This document shows positions 1 through 11,592 of a DNA stretch of 64,000 nucleotides, piece by piece. How positions within the stretch are numbered: the stretch's first letter is position 1; each line of letters opens with the position of its first letter. The DNA lies in assembly GCA_000708835.1 (NCBI GenBank), contig DF237143.1:85102-149101 (forward strand). Reading direction: 5' to 3'. The notes below the pieces were generated by a model. The model was not told the DNA's origin. It worked only from the letters and a program-made list of their open reading frames with translations, and did not search any database. Origin of the DNA: Klebsormidium nitens. Lineage: Eukaryota; Streptophyta; Klebsormidiophyceae; Klebsormidiales; Klebsormidiaceae. The position numbers and the translations under genes are program-made.

Positions 1-1145
1 TACCGATCTAGTCGTCTAAGGTAAGGATTGTTGACATGGTCATGTCCTGATTGTAAATAGGATGGCCACTCTCTCTGCGTTGCTCCGATGCTTCGAGCGG
101 CTCACGTGCTCTCATCAAGACCCTTAGTATGCCCATGCTTCATGATTTTCATATTTTGAGCTTTCTTTTCCAGAATTTTTTCTGTGGAGTCGAGGACGAG
201 GCTCACCGGCGCGACGGGGTTCCGAGTGGCTGCCGGCTCAAAGTGGGCGAACTCGGACGTCGCAGCCTTGCCCTGGACAAATGCAGACACTAGCAAGTGG
301 TAAATGTTTAAGTTGATGCTCAAAAAAGTAATTCCAACAACACAGCAGAGCGAAATAAATCTGCGCGCAAAGCAGCTTCAAGATTCCTTCAAGCATCTGA
401 ACATTCAAGGTATTTGGCTGGACTCTGACTGCCCTCCCCTGCGGCTTCACAGGGAGCATCATTTTGGCGAAAAACCTCTGACAAGGGCTTCAATTAGTTC
501 CAGCCAGTCAGTAAAGTCGTGCTGGTTCCATGCCGAGCCCTTGCAAGACTGAGGCGAATCACTCCGCCCTCTTACCAGAATGAGCGCGCCAGCTGCCTTC
601 AGATCCGTCACGACCTGCAAAGACAGGAGAGTTTGACAGGATTGCATGCAGTTTCTAAGTTTATCAGGCGGGTACAAAGCAGTGATCCTGACAAACATGT
701 GTTTCCAGAAGTCATGTCGAAATATTCGTGAGCAGGGTAGAAAGGGCAACTCTACTGCTTTTCGGGCTCTGTTCTTGTGAGATCCTCTTTCTGAGGATCA
801 GGTAATAGTCACAGTGCGGATCAGGAGACTTTGTCACAGTTGGCCAATTTGCTCTTGCTTACAGCGACAGGCTTACCAGCTGACGTCATCCTCTTGCAGA
901 CGCACCAATCAGAAATTGTGTGCCCGGGACAAAGTCGGAGAAGATTGCAATAGAGAGGCCCCCGCAGACTGAAAGAAGACTGCAAAGCCAGCAACCTCAC
1001 AGGTGACCGTATCTTTACTGCAGGAAAGCCCAGTAACAGCAGGCGGTTTGAGCGGCTTGCTTACAGGAGCTTCGTCCCCAGCCAACAAGGAAGGGGGCAG
1101 TAGACTGCCCGCTCTAGTTTCCATCCCAGACACATGAATCGTATC
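1..1145 (-). CDS. Amidase-signature family enzyme, partial (5' part only)
   Basis: Three phase-0 exons on the minus strand (1145-1065, 614-576, 272-207) join without frame conflict. The joined reading runs through DTIHVSGMETRAGS, then VVTDLKAAGALIL, then GKAATSEFAHF and ATRNPVAP. This is the usual amidase order: K-D-x-I-x-V-x-GM-x-T-x-AGS, then V..L..AGA..LGK.....EFA, then the TRNP stretch that comes just before the glycine/serine-rich catalytic loop. That loop (catalytic Ser-cisSer-Lys) would lie off the left edge, so activity cannot be judged. The family hydrolyses amide bonds of small molecules, fatty amides or Glu-tRNA(Gln) intermediates; the substrate cannot be assigned here. The preceding exon should end in a VK/IK codon pair. 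A candidate reading FLVAIK lies near 1648-1665 but its donor (GTGCTT) is weak. Family call is fairly sure; the start is unknown. Confidence 0.75.
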
Positions 1146-2195
1146 CTGGAGACAAAAACGCATCACCAAGTCAGTGATTGCCCCTTTTCCAGCTTTTGAA
1201 CCATTAGCACCATTGCGAACTGCCGCAGAAGCAGTTGAATGCCCATTCAAGGATACTGGACCTGCGTGAATCTGAGGGAGTTCTTATTGCAGACACCACA
1301 GTGAGGGAAACCGGAGTGATTTGGCATTTTGCATTTGGAAAGAAGGCAGGACCTACTGCAACTATCCTTTGTGTCGGGCAAGCATGGTGTTAAGCAACTA
1401 CGGGTCAAGGGGCTTTGATGGGTTGGATTGTGTACTCAACAATGTGGGCCTCGTAGCTATGCTTGAAAGAACAAAGAATGCAATTCGGGTTGAAATATCG
1501 AGTGACACCTTGATATCCTGTGACTGTATGTCCCCCCTTCCAAAAACTGCAAACAGACTACACATATCGCAAGACGTGGTCGAAAGTCCCCGCTTTTGAC
1601 AAGCAAACCCCAAAACGAACAGTGACAACAGGCTCAGGACGTCAGGATGGAGGGAAAAAGCACCTTAATAGCGACGAGGAAGCCAAAGAGGGGGGGTACA
1701 TGACCACTAGCTACACAATCGTTGACCAGGGACTCAGCATCATTCTGAAGGCGCCTGCACTTGGTCAAAAAGTGGGTTAGCAAGAAATACTTAAATTGTG
1801 AGCAGCCTTAGGCTACACAAAAGGAAGCCAGCGATCAGAGACTGCCCTGAATGATACAGGGGTCTAAACGGTCATGTTTGACTGAAGTAGGCCACGCACC
1901 AGTAGTCAGCGAGCCCCAGGAAAAAGTGCGAAACTTACGAAAGGGCAAGCATTGAAGAAGCTCAGAAACCATACAATAAATACAGCCACTACATTTATAT
2001 CTTGGGTGGTATGGGAAAGGAGATGACTGGCCATATTACAATTGCTTGAGCAGCTGGAATGCGAAACAAGGCTAGAACTGAAGACAACTTAAGCGCTTTG
2101 CTAGAACGAGAGGTATTGAGTCAGTACACTCTCAGGAATTCGCTCTGAAAGACACGACGAGTGCACAAAGAGGACTCTGAGCCGATTCAACTCAC

Positions 2196-2310
2196 TCCCG
2201 CCGTCCTGCTTCCGGCAGTAGTGCGCCCAGCGCCGGCTCCCAGGCATCTTCTGTCTCTGCAGCTCGCAGTAACACGGCCTGCATTCTCTCAACAAGTTCC
2301 TTTATGTTGA
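2196..2310 (-). CDS. Candidate internal or first exon, unassigned
   Basis: An open stretch reads INIKELVERMQAVLLRAAE and continues to ALLPEAGRR, then stops at a good donor (GTGAGT) on the minus strand. Its GC content and helical, Glu/Leu/Ala-rich composition match the real exons of this window rather than the spacers. It lies upstream of the amidase exons on the same strand, so it may be that gene's 5' part. It ends in phase 2 while the next recognised amidase exon starts in phase 0, so at least one more exon would be needed. It could equally belong to a separate gene. The upstream border was not found; a CAG acceptor near 2314 is possible. Confidence 0.3.
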
Positions 2311-3357
2311 TCTCTGAGCCCCCGGCATCCGTACGTCTGTGCATTCTTCCAGAGCACATTATAGTAATGAAGCGAGATTTGTGCAGACTTTTGGCATGCC
2401 ACTGCCTGCAGGGCGGAACAATCGTATCCCCCGATGGCCCACATTTATGGAGCTCACAAGTCAGCAATCGTTGGACTGGGATACATGAGTGACAAGTTGC
2501 CAAGGAAGGGAAAGAGACTACGCAGCGCATACCGTCATGTTTTCAAGCAAAACCTGTAACCTGAATACTGTAAGACGGCATTCCTCTTGTTCACAAGAAA
2601 GAAGAACTTGTTCACCATCATGGAATGCGAGGGAAGATGGCACGATGTGGTAAGACGTTGAAACTTATTACCTAGATTTCCTCAGCTTCTGCCAAAGTGG
2701 GGCGGCCGCGAGGGGATCGCGGCCGGTGGCCCACCCTCAAGTGATCGGACGGCTTCAAGTCCTTTCGAATCGGAGATCGACGGTAACAAGGCTTCTGCTA
2801 GCCACTTGGCACGTTTAGTCGGGAAATATGCAACGTGGCGCCCTCTCACAGTTCGAAACTGGCCACGTCAAGATATTGAGGGGGATCACCCCTCAGCTCA
2901 GGTCGGCTGCCTTTCGTTGCAGCTTCTCACGACGGTTCTGTAACAAGAAGATGGCAACACCCAAGGACAAAAGCAGGCCTGGGAAGAACGGTGCCTGAGC
3001 AGGAGATAGAGGTATTCAGGTGCAATAACTCCCATAATATAGGTATTGTGTCCCGTCTGGGGTAGTTTAGCAAACGAGCCATATTTGAATTCAAAGAAGA
3101 CTACCAAAGTGATTTCAATAGAACAGGACAGATTCTGTTTCAAGAATCTCGGCAATCTACTTGGTATTTGATTGCTTTCATTTCCCGTTTACCCCTTCTG
3201 AATCCTTTGTAAATCCAGGATCTTATCCACAGTCAGGTCTTGAGTTTCGTTTTACAGTCTTTTTCGAGCATCGAGATCTTTGCGCTGGTAGCTTGAACAG
3301 GCAAACCTGACCCCGCAGAGGTTTGCATTCTTCTCCAAGCTGTTACAGAGTTCCAGC
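2311..3357. other. Spacer, no gene seen
   Basis: No open frame here has exon-like composition or splice context. A short GC-rich patch with GCGGCC motifs occurs near 2702-2725. The stretch just before 3358 is presumably the 5' leader and promoter of the senescence-domain gene; no TATA box was recognised. Confidence 0.4.
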
Positions 3358-6300
3358 ATGGGCGGCTTTGTTGAGCATGCAGAGCAGGAGAGGCAGACCA
3401 ATCAGCAGTTGCCAGGTGGCAGTCAGGGACAGGCGCAATCAGAGCTGCTCCTGAGCGTGCCGGACGTGCAGATTCACCAGGTTATCGAGCGGGAGGAGAG
3501 AGCGTTTCCACTGGCAGAGGGAACGCTGACTGTTGTCTCCGTATCACTGCCGGGGCACGAGAACAGAATTGGTCTGGTTGCCAAGGTGGGTGACCACATG
3601 CCGTGTCATAACACTTCTGGTGTCTTCTTACTTAGCATTCGTGTACTTGGAATAAATCTAGCCGCTTGTGAACCTTGTTTTTGTTCCTTTCATCTTGCGA
3701 ATTTGTCTTATGAGCTTGTAGCTGTCCAGTTGCTGATGCGTTTAAACTCCTGTTTGAGAACATGGTGCAATGGCTCCAAGACATTGAGGGAGTTGAACAC
3801 ACGTCGTCTGCAGCATTTCTTCGTATGTGTGTTGCTCGTTTGCAAAGCTCCCAGCAGGAGCGAGGGAGCCATACAGGGCCAGTTGTGCATGCAAAGACCT
3901 GAGCACAGTGGGTGATTGCAAAGATTTTGCGGAGAAAGATTTGAGCAATTGCATCTCCTCATTGGCCAGTCCCTTCAGGAGGCGGGAATTCTTTGGAAGA
4001 TAGGGCCAGGTTGCATGCATGATATCCTGGCAGTTGGCACAGGTTCCATTCAATCAGACAAATCACTCTGAGCCGCCGACCTGGTATGTTGAAAACGTAC
4101 AGAGTGGAGGTTTATTCTCAGAGGCTGTTTGCCAAGTATCGTATGCAGACATGAGACCAATATTCCTCCTGTCATTCTGTGTTTGGCTATGAACCCTAAG
4201 CTTTTTTGCCTGATTGTGTCACAGTTTAGGCATAGTAGATGACTCAAACCTTAAACTACTTGCGTGGCCAGATTGTCCTACATTCAACTGAAACGCTAGC
4301 CATTCCTTATACCAACACATAAGATTCTTGCACAAACCTGCTGCATCTCTCCTCCTGAAACTAGGTTGGAGAGTTTGAGTACCCACTGGCGAAGGACACC
4401 GCGTGCCTGCGCAGCAGCCCCCACCAGTATGTCTTCGTCCTTTCCGATGGGGTCCTCATAGGCCTGACCCTACCTGGAGACACCCCCCCTGAAGCGGTGG
4501 ACCTCTTCGAGCTCCTCCTCGAGCAGTGCTGCGACTTTGCCATCCAGCAAGATGGGACAGCAACCAAACCTGGGGAGGTTCTGATAACCAAACCTGGGAA
4601 TGGTGAGCGGCAGGAAGTGGCGGTGGATTCGACGGGCCGGCCTCAGCAGAGGGAAAACTTTTCAGCTGACCACCCGGGTTTCGGCGCAGACCCAAGTGCT
4701 AACAAGGGGAAGAACAAGTATGTAGTTTCCGGTCCTGACGCTCCGTCCCCCTCGCAATATCCACCAAGCACATCGGCACCAGCAGCTTATGCCACCGGAC
4801 TGCCCGCTAGTCAGCCAACTGGTGTGAATAAGTACGTGGTGTCAGGGCCTGGCATGCCTGCCGCTCCTCCAGGCCTGGGTCAGGGGACAAGCGCCTATGG
4901 AGGGCCAGCCGCTTATGCTGGAACGAGCGCTTATGGTGGTGCGGGTCATGAGAGCCAAGTGCCAGTTGTGCACCCTGATGGGAGCATGACTGGAGCGCAG
5001 CCGAGGCCAAAAAAGGTGGGGGAGCGACTGGCAGCCATTGTGGGAAGTGGAGCGGCGATGCTTGGACATGGTGAGGGGGAGAGACAATGGAGCACTCTTC
5101 TTGTGAGAAGGATCATTTAAACATTGTGATTATGCATGGTTGAGAGCTGGACCAGTCACACTGACTAACTGGGCAGCTTTGAGCTTGCGAAGTAACAAAG
5201 CAAGAGTAATGAGGAAGTACGGCAAATGGGAAGACTTCCAGATCGTATTGAGGACACATAGACATCATGTGAAGGAATGCACAGGGAGAATATTCGACAC
5301 CTTGAGTTTGTTGGAGGTATTCCTAACAGTTTTCAAATGCTATCTCTAATTTGCAAAACAAGTTATCTGTAATGGTTGTGTCTTGCGGGTAACAGGAAGG
5401 TCAAGCCGACAATCTTTTGTGTCCGAGGCCTTTTGCTGCCCAGCCTTGTCTCGCTTCTCTAGTAGGCGGGCCTTATCTTCAAGGAGTTGCAGGCAGCGAT
5501 ATCCTGATGGGGAGTGCAGGGATTGGCAATTCTTAGCTCGGTATTCTTAGATCTAAAACACTGATTCTGCATTTTGCCTTCTCCAGGAATTGTCAAGGGC
5601 GGTGAGTGGACCGCCACGAAGATTCAGGAGCATGGTCAGAAGCAGAAAGCGAAGGCGGTGCCAAACGAGCGCCCAGCGGAGATCAGCCCGACGATCCAGT
5701 CCGGGGTGCGGGGCGCCAACCAGGCCTCCAAAGCGGCAGACGCGACTGCAAAGAAGGTGGGCTCAAGAAAATCCCGTCTTCACGTTGATCAGAACTTCCT
5801 GCTCTGGTTTACAGCGTCTCTTGGTCAGGATGGCCTGAACTGAAGCTCGGCTGTATTAAGAGGGGCACTGTCAAACAAAGAGCGAACCCGAGACCTGGTT
5901 TTTTGCAGAAGGTGCTGCCCCAGCATATGGTCAGTCGTGTCAGTCCGAGTTGCCCGGTTAGAGACCTCAGCAATCAAAGCAGATTGAGTGCAGTAGGCAA
6001 AGTGACTCGGGACCTTAGTTCATGAATACTAGGTTTTAGTAACGAAATGATTTGAGATGTATGTTGACGGTGCTTTGTACTATGCACTCTGGTTACGCCT
6101 CACCTTTCAACAGAGGCTTGATTCGATACAAGATTCTTTTAGCTAATCGGCCGTCGCACCATTTGAACCCCTGCAACCCAATATATTTCGTTTCATGCGC
6201 CACATGGTAAAGCCGATGTCAATCAACTGATATGTCTTCCCGCCCCCAGGTGGTTGGCGGCGCAGTCTACGTCATCACCGCGGTCGCCAGCAGCGTCGGG

Positions 6301-7358
6301 GCCGCCGTGCACGCAGTAGGGGGATCATCCCAGCCCGGGAAGGAGCCCAAGGTCGGCGCGCGCGCGCTCGCGGTTGCGTCTGTCGACGGGATTGCCCACG
6401 TGTTCGACGCTCTGGAGACGTCCGGGAAGCACGTCATGGGCACCAGTCGGGAAGTCGGCTCGGATCTCATGCAGCACAAGTGAGTTGGAGGTTTCGTTTT
6501 CTTGTCAGCTTACCCCTCCGTGTCGAAACTCGTTTTCAGTGGAATGGCAGTGGCAGGCACTCGCCCGAAACAGATCGAAACGCTTGAAAGTCGGCTGAAC
6601 TTCCCTCAATGCTGCTATACACTGTATGCGAACCACTGATAAAGGTGGTCAGCTTATCACGAGTTGACAAGCTCATCTGAGCAAAGTCGGGCCTCGGCTC
6701 TCGGGCTAGTCTGGTGTACACGGTGCCTTGGGACTTTCTCGTTGTCCAGTCTCAACGGGTCTTTTGAAACAATTATGTCGAGATTTTCTGGATCGAAAAT
6801 CGTCTGACGTAGTATCATGAGAATTGCATATCGTTAGATTGATTATATTCAAGACAAGCCTGAGGTCTGATTTGCTGGTAAGAAGCTTAGGGCTACCTTA
6901 GCGCTGTCTAGCTAATCTGAAGGTGCTTGGTTACACTATCAATGAAGCCTTTCGTCTTTCGCCGCGGTTCTCGTCGACTGTTACTGTGGCGCGATCCTAC
7001 AGTCGACAAGAACGCCAATGAAAGTCTATTCGAACCACGCACCCAATGCGGGCCAGCTCTCATGTACGTCATCACCCCTCGCAGGTACGGCGCTCAGGCC
7101 GGCCAGCTGACGTCAGACGGGATGAGCACGCTGGGCCATATGATCCACGCGGGGTGGACCATCCGCAAGCTAGGGTTCCGCACTGTCGCACGTTCCGCTG
7201 CGACCAACACCGCGCTGCACGTCATCCGGAACAGCAACGACGGCGGAAACGGATCGGAGGCGCAGGCGATCAGCGGCTGGAACACCGCGCCCGCGCAGGG
7301 GGAGCTGGACGAGGCGCGGCGCGCAAACCAAGCAAGCGTGGCCGTGGGGATGATCTAA
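3358..7358 (+). CDS. ERD7-like senescence/dehydration-associated protein (senescence domain)
   Basis: Five exons (3358-3585, 4365-5070, 5587-5756, 6250-6479, 7085-7358) join in frame to 535 codons plus stop, with a consensus border at every junction. Residues 1-120 hold the N-terminal plant-spartin-like part: ELLLSVPDVQIHQVI, then after the splice EFEYPLAKDTACLRSS and YVFVLSDGVLIGLTLP. Residues about 150-290 are a Gly/Pro/Ser/Ala-rich linker with two copies of NKYVVSGP. The last ~240 residues are the senescence domain (GERLAAIVGSGAAML, SGVRGANQASKAADATAKK, YVITAVASSVGAAVHAV), which has Gly/Ala-rich helices and ends near LGFRTVARSAATNTA. In plants the family is induced by drought, cold and ageing, and ERD7 has been linked to lipid droplets and membrane remodelling in cold. 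No signal peptide is visible. The ATG at 3358 opens exon 1, directly ahead of the conserved block. Spacing to neighbours suggests an independent gene. Confidence 0.93.
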
Positions 7359-8657
7359 TGAGTACGTGGCTAAGTTGTGTTTGACCGCGAGAGTTGACAC
7401 TAAATTCTGAGAAAGCGTGGCTTAGGGCGGCAGAAGCATCTTTCGTGTGTTGGACGGACTTGGTGTTGGCGTAAGGTTACTGGTTGTCTGTCACTTATTG
7501 CATGCGCAGGGATGTGCGCTAAGTTCCACTGTGGCATCAGCCTCGGATCATTTGGCGCGCAGGTTAGAGGAGCTCAGCAGGTTTGAATTCCAGGTTAGAT
7601 TGGCACGTTCTACCACGAGTTTGCGCTGGAAGAGTTCCACGCAGACCTGCCGGTATCATTGTGAACGCCTTAGTCTGGGTTTGGTTCTTGAAATAGACGA
7701 TCTTTATAATGCACTTTTTGCACGCGTAGAAAAGAAGGTGTTCTGGCAGGGGCATCTGACTTAGATATTCGGAAACTGCGTAAGTGAAGTCCCGTAAACG
7801 ACGGTGGCATGTGATTTCATGCGGTTCCCTTTTCAAACGCCTTATGATCGCATGAACCGCAAGTTTGACCTTGTCACCTTTTCTGCTTGTCGTGGCACTA
7901 GATTCATCGTGTTTTGAACGGATAGGTTGCTACTTTCGCATGGTTGTTTCAAGCTGGCTAAAGTTGACCAGTGGCGATCGCTAGGCAAACGCCTTTGGGT
8001 GGATTATGAAATCTCCTCAAGAACAATGGTGCATGAAACTGTCAAACCTGCGTCCAATTCGGCAAATGCCATGCACTAGGCCGCCAAAACGCCAGCTATA
8101 TTCAAAAAGTGGCGGCGTGTACATCATGAGGGATATTGCAACTCGCAACAGCTCTGCAGCGGCCTTGTTGCAGGGTATTCGAGCATTCTTCGAAGACATC
8201 AGGATATATACATTAAGGCTGTTATGAAGCGTTGTAGAGTATATGTTCAAGATCACAGCGATACAATCTTGCTACAAACACGACCAACCATGCAGTGCTC
8301 CAAAGACTCCAGCAACCGGCAACCTTGCGCGTCGATACAGGTTACTTACATCTACATCACGAATCACGGATCAGACGCCACGCCCAGCCAAACGGGCAAA
8401 TCGTTATCTCGAATGTGAGGACTCACGGCATTTCCTGGCCGCCTGTCAACAGGTTCTGCAAAAAGTCCAGCTAGACCATGCTATCGACCGACTGACTGCC
8501 GCTTCTCCTGCAGTGTCCATTTTGGGAGTTGCAATCTCGACTTTCTCAGTGGTGCCATTTTCGTCACTTCCTTCCTTTGACCCAGCTAAAAGACTCTATC
8601 TTAACTCTTCACGATTCTTCAACTCTCGACATGCTTTCGCTTCAACGCTCCGCCTGC
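7359..8657. other. Spacer between convergent genes, no gene seen
   Basis: This holds the 3' flank of the ERD7-like gene and the 3' flank of the minus-strand F-box-like copy. Open frames are short and lack exon-like composition. No repeat or RNA gene was recognised. Confidence 0.4.
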
Positions 8658-10025
8658 TTACAAAGTTTCAAAACAGAATTGCTTGCACCAGCTTTTCACC
8701 AGGCTCTCCTCCCCCAAGAGGTTTTCCCGAAGGAGCGGATTGTCACGGCGGATCCAGATTTCAGGATAGCGTGGAACAATCAGGCGGAAGAGCGAGACAG
8801 CAGCCGAGGAAGCCGTCTGGGAACACGTCCTCTCACGGTCTGAATTTTTGTCTCCAAGTACCAAAATCTTCGAGGAAAGTCCGAGACCTGGAGTAGGCGA
8901 CGTATACCCGAACTCCCATTCGAGCGCCTGAAACCTAGACCTCGACACCACCACTGCACGACTGACAGCCAGCCGTTCCAGCTTTGGAAGCTTCTCAAGA
9001 ACGGTCGAAAAGTGCAAGACCTCTGGTGCCACCTTGCTCAAGCGATCCATACCACGAGGGACTGCATGTATCAGGAGCACCCTCAGGGAAGGACAGTGTT
9101 GCGCTATCTCCTGAAGCATCTCATTTGGCAGAACGTCCTCCCATACGTCCAGATCTAGGGTTTGAAGCCTTGCGAACTTGAGATCCAGGAACTTGTCATG
9201 AGAAGGGAACCGAGTTTCTTTGACAAAGCACTGGAACCTGAGGGACGTGAGAGTTGTGAGTCCAGCAGGCATGCTGCTTGAGACCGCATCTGACCAGTCG
9301 AAGAACACGTGGGTTGTGATATCCAGATGGGTAAGACTGCTCGGTTAAACATCCTCTTTTCTGGCCGAGTCGTCTTCCTCCAGGTTTTCGAAGAACTCTG
9401 CGAAATCACCGCGTCCCTCCTGCCCTCCTCGGATTGTCAGAGCTTCCAAGTTTGGAAATTTGTCCGCGATAATCTGAATGCCTCTGGTGTAGTTGGGTGG
9501 ATAGTAGTCCCCCGGGTCGACATCCATCCTTTTCAGGGAGTATGTTGATGTTGACAAGGAATCAATGAAGCATCCGAGTATCATCTCCTCCGTTTTCACC
9601 GTCACGCTCTTCCATTCAATACTCGACAGCGCTGGCGAGATGTCTGATCCCCAGGCGTTCCATCCCACGACAAGGTCGCAAAGCGAGGGCCGCGACTCAA
9701 CTTCCTTCATAAGAGCTGTGCATGCATCTTGCTTCTGTGGTGCTTTCTGAAACGGCTTTAGGGTTGATGTCTGGAGGTCGGATGTCTGAGCAGGTACCTT
9801 CCGAATTGGCTTCTTTGGTCCCTTCTTTGCTCTCCAGTATGGTGGAAGCCAGCGAAGCACCAGAGTTCTGCTGCACCGGCGCGCAGACTGGTCGAAGCTC
9901 TCGCTCACACTTGCAAGCTTCTCCAGCGCCCAGGGTTTGCTTTCTGTGACCTTCCTTAAGATGCAATCTTGGATTTCACAGGGGAGGTCATCAAAGCTAG
10001 CAGGGCCTTGGCCACCTTGCGCCAT
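8658..10025 (-). pseudogene. F-box-like/LRR-like protein, interrupted by one in-frame stop
   Basis: A single-exon minus-strand frame starts at ATG 10025 and runs to a stop at 8658, but a TAA at 9347-9345 interrupts it after RKEDV. Beyond the stop the same frame continues PSSLTHLDITTHVFFDWSDAV without a shift, matching SSLSHLEITSHVFPDWSTAV of the upstream paralogue (11593-13041). Residues ~12-60 (FDDLPCEIQDCILRKV... SARRCSRTLVLR) look like an F-box. The rest has degenerate leucine-rich segments (SLKRMDVDPGDYYPP, FPNLEALTIRGG, LQTLDLDVWEDVLP). F-box proteins present substrates to SCF ubiquitin ligases; the target is unknown. The intact frame after the stop means the lesion is recent, or the stop is read through, or it is a sequence error. 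Alternatively a 226-residue protein with the F-box alone is made. Confidence 0.7.
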
Positions 10026-11592
10026 CCTTACGTGCTCGCTTATCTACCCTGGCAACCAATTCCGGATTAGCAGGGACCCTTTCAGAAGAGTTGGGCTTCT
10101 CTTCAAAGTTTGCTTCAAAAGTCTTTAGTGCTGACTCGGCTTGCGCAAGTCCTGATGAGATAAGATTATTCCGTTCGTCTTGACTGCTCGATGCGCTCGT
10201 TTCGTCAACTTTGCGGCCGCGCTTGAGCAGACTTGTCTTTTGCACCATTGCGGGACCTGAGTGGACCTGAGCCCTCGATGTCACCATTGAAGCCATCGAA
10301 CGGTTGAAGCTCTAGGTTCAGCACAGACGGCATTTGGCCTTGGTTATGGCAACCCGGATTGACCCCGGTTTGAGAAGATGGATACTCCCATACGATACTA
10401 TTGCATCGCTGCAACTTTGAAAAGGATTCTTCATCGAAACTCCGTGACGACCCTGAAACCTCAGTTCCGGCCGCTTCGGACCAATTAGGAGCACTAATGA
10501 TCAAGCCTGCACACGCGAGTTGCAGTTGTGACAATTTGTCTTCTGCCGAGAATAAGCATGCTATCTTGATTCGCAATCCGATGAAAAATGGAGAGCAGGG
10601 TTACTTCCTCGCACCAGTAGCGGCGATGAAACTCAAGGAAAATAATAGTAAGCCCAGATATAGTAAGGTAACCGCACTGTGACGGGTAGGGTTAGCATGG
10701 TGGTTAGGGTGGGTACGGGTGCGGAGCGGGTGCTTTTTTTCAGGTTAGGGTTTTTAGTTTTAGTCGGAGCTTACTATTATCTTGGCTTACTATTATCTTT
10801 CTTGAGAGTTATGTAGCGGCGGCCCCCGGTGGCGCCGCGAGTCTTCATAAGGAGCATGCAGTGGCGAGCGTGTAAGCACTCACATCGGCATGGGCAATGA
10901 CTGCCTCTCATGCAGAAAGTGTCAGTCCCTCAAATTCCTTCCTGCACGTCTTATGGCACAGATCCGATTCCTTCAAGACTCACTTTCACAGCTGGCTTCC
11001 CGTATCGACAAAAATTTGGATCGTACCGCGCACCACGCACATGACGTCTGCCCACGTTTGATAACATTGCGGACGGCAGGAACGCATCTGAAACACGCGG
11101 CTTGTGTACACAAGTAGCTAAACGTGAACCCTCGACTCGCTTGCAGACAGCCAAGGTAATTGATTCCGCCCATGAACAAATACCGATTCCTCCACATTGT
11201 GCATCTGATTTGTGCACCGAGGACCTCAAATGCAGCCAGAGACTCTAAATTCTTCGATGCAATATGTGGCATTCGTAGTGATACATACTAACGCCTCAGT
11301 ATGTAGAGTCTACCTACCGCGAATGAACACAGGTAGCTCGTGTTACAAAAACTTGTCCAACGATGCAAAATTTTCCCATTCTGAGGATTGAATCCCTTTC
11401 CTTAGGTCGCAAAGCGCCACATGATCTTCATACATCACCTCCATTCGAAGCCTCAACACATTCGTTTTTTGACTCTGCTACCCGACTTTGTTTCCTTGTA
11501 ACTTGGAACACAGTCGATTCTAGCTACAACAAAAGCATTTCTCAGCCGTCTTGCTAACATTCAATCGACTCCGCTGCAAATCATCTCGAGAG
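10026..11592. other. Spacer between the two F-box-like genes, containing a MITE-like element
   Basis: Apart from the inverted-repeat element at 10632-10806, minus-strand frames at 10205-10576 and 9997-10296 are open. The second reads KRGRKVDETSASSSQDERNN and overlaps the F-box-like start in another frame. No homologous stretch exists upstream of the paralogue, so neither was called a gene. Nothing was recognised in 10810-11592. Confidence 0.4.
10632..10806. mobile_element. MITE-like element with ~37-bp terminal inverted repeats
   Basis: The left arm (10632-10668) and right arm (10770-10806) are imperfect reverse complements. The outer ~24 bases differ at only about three positions, and both arms carry CTTACTATTAT-type blocks next to CTTGAG ends. 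The ~100-bp core is G/T-rich with several GGTTAGGG telomere-like words (for example 10702-10709 and 10743-10750) and a run of T. There is no coding capacity. Size, arms and lack of genes fit a miniature inverted-repeat transposable element. No clean target-site duplication could be confirmed. Confidence 0.6.

Noticed and set aside
8243-8896. 217-codon plus-strand frame
   Set aside because: It overlaps the 3' half of the interrupted F-box-like copy in antisense and has no recognisable protein pattern.
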